From assembly GCA_001275005.1 (NCBI GenBank), contig JWZX01002185.1, positions 1-23,301 of the forward strand: a DNA stretch of 23,301 nt, in the 5' to 3' direction. Below are positions 23,119 to 23,301 of the stretch, piece by piece. Within the stretch, counting starts at the first letter, position 1. The number at the start of each line of letters is the position of its first letter. The position numbers and the translations under genes were made by a program. The DNA comes from Chrysochromulina tobinii. Taxonomy: Eukaryota; Haptophyta; Prymnesiales; Chrysochromulinaceae. The notes beneath the pieces are model-generated. The model saw only the letters and a list, made by a program, of their open reading frames with translations. It searched no databases and was not told where the DNA came from.

Positions 23119-23301
23119 ATCCAACAAACGATGCGTGGATGAAACTGCTCCAAAAAGTGAAACGCACTTTGTGGTCTCCTCGAGAGTGCTGGGGGCGGAG
23201 ATGGAGTTGGCAATGTCGCGAGATGAGTCAGGTAATCCGACGATACCTGCTCTATGAGCTCGCTAGAGGTCCAGCAAGATCTCATTGCATGAAACCCCTT
23301 T
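23119..23301. other. Window end, nothing recognised
   Basis: 183 bp of unique-looking sequence with no supported gene or element. Confidence 0.5.

Noticed and set aside
22596-23257. Open frames on both strands over the 3' end reading similar Val/Arg/Cys-rich peptides
   Set aside because: The matching peptides on opposite strands come from the two arms of the inverted repeat, not from genes.

Overview
The window is nuclear DNA of a GC-rich unicellular eukaryote. It carries GT-AG spliceosomal introns, long intron-poor genes, a homeodomain protein, a CaMKK-like protein kinase, an Sfi1-like centrin-binding protein and a satellite array. GC content, Ala/Gly-rich low-complexity insertions and the gene set suggest an alga, most likely a haptophyte or another secondary-plastid alga. 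That placement is inference; no diagnostic marker gene is present.

Layout. The first 5.4 kb is a satellite with a 129-bp unit in two arrays (about 198-953 and 2166-5396). A 1.2-kb spacer with its own short duplications separates them. A tRNA-derived SINE-like segment on the minus strand follows (about 5460-5580), then a 200-residue protein I do not recognise (5930-6532, +). A gene-poor, CpG-rich stretch leads to a large homeodomain gene (7803-10592, -) with a TATA/CCAAT promoter upstream. Next comes a divergent pair sharing a 161-bp promoter: a two-exon coiled-coil protein (11475-12050, -) and a mitochondrial MaoC-fold dehydratase (12212-12691, +). A multi-KH RNA-binding protein (13017-15431, -) is followed by a damaged minus-strand gene (about 15.6-17.06 kb) whose reading frame switches several times.

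The right part holds a two-exon, 926-residue fusion (17365-20240, +). Its N-terminal half is an intact CaMKK-like protein kinase. Its C-terminal half is an inositol-trisphosphate 3-kinase-like domain whose catalytic motifs are degenerate. The Sfi1-like repeat protein (20530-22140, +) comes next. The last 1.1 kb is non-coding and contains a 382-bp fold-back repeat plus a third partial copy.

The genes do not form one pathway: functions are mixed and strands alternate, as usual in a nuclear genome. The strongest candidates for something undescribed are the kinase/pseudo-inositol-kinase fusion and its intron, which looks as if it arose by tandem duplication of the exon start. Short tandem duplication recurs at every scale here: in satellites, in both introns, and in frame within three coding regions.
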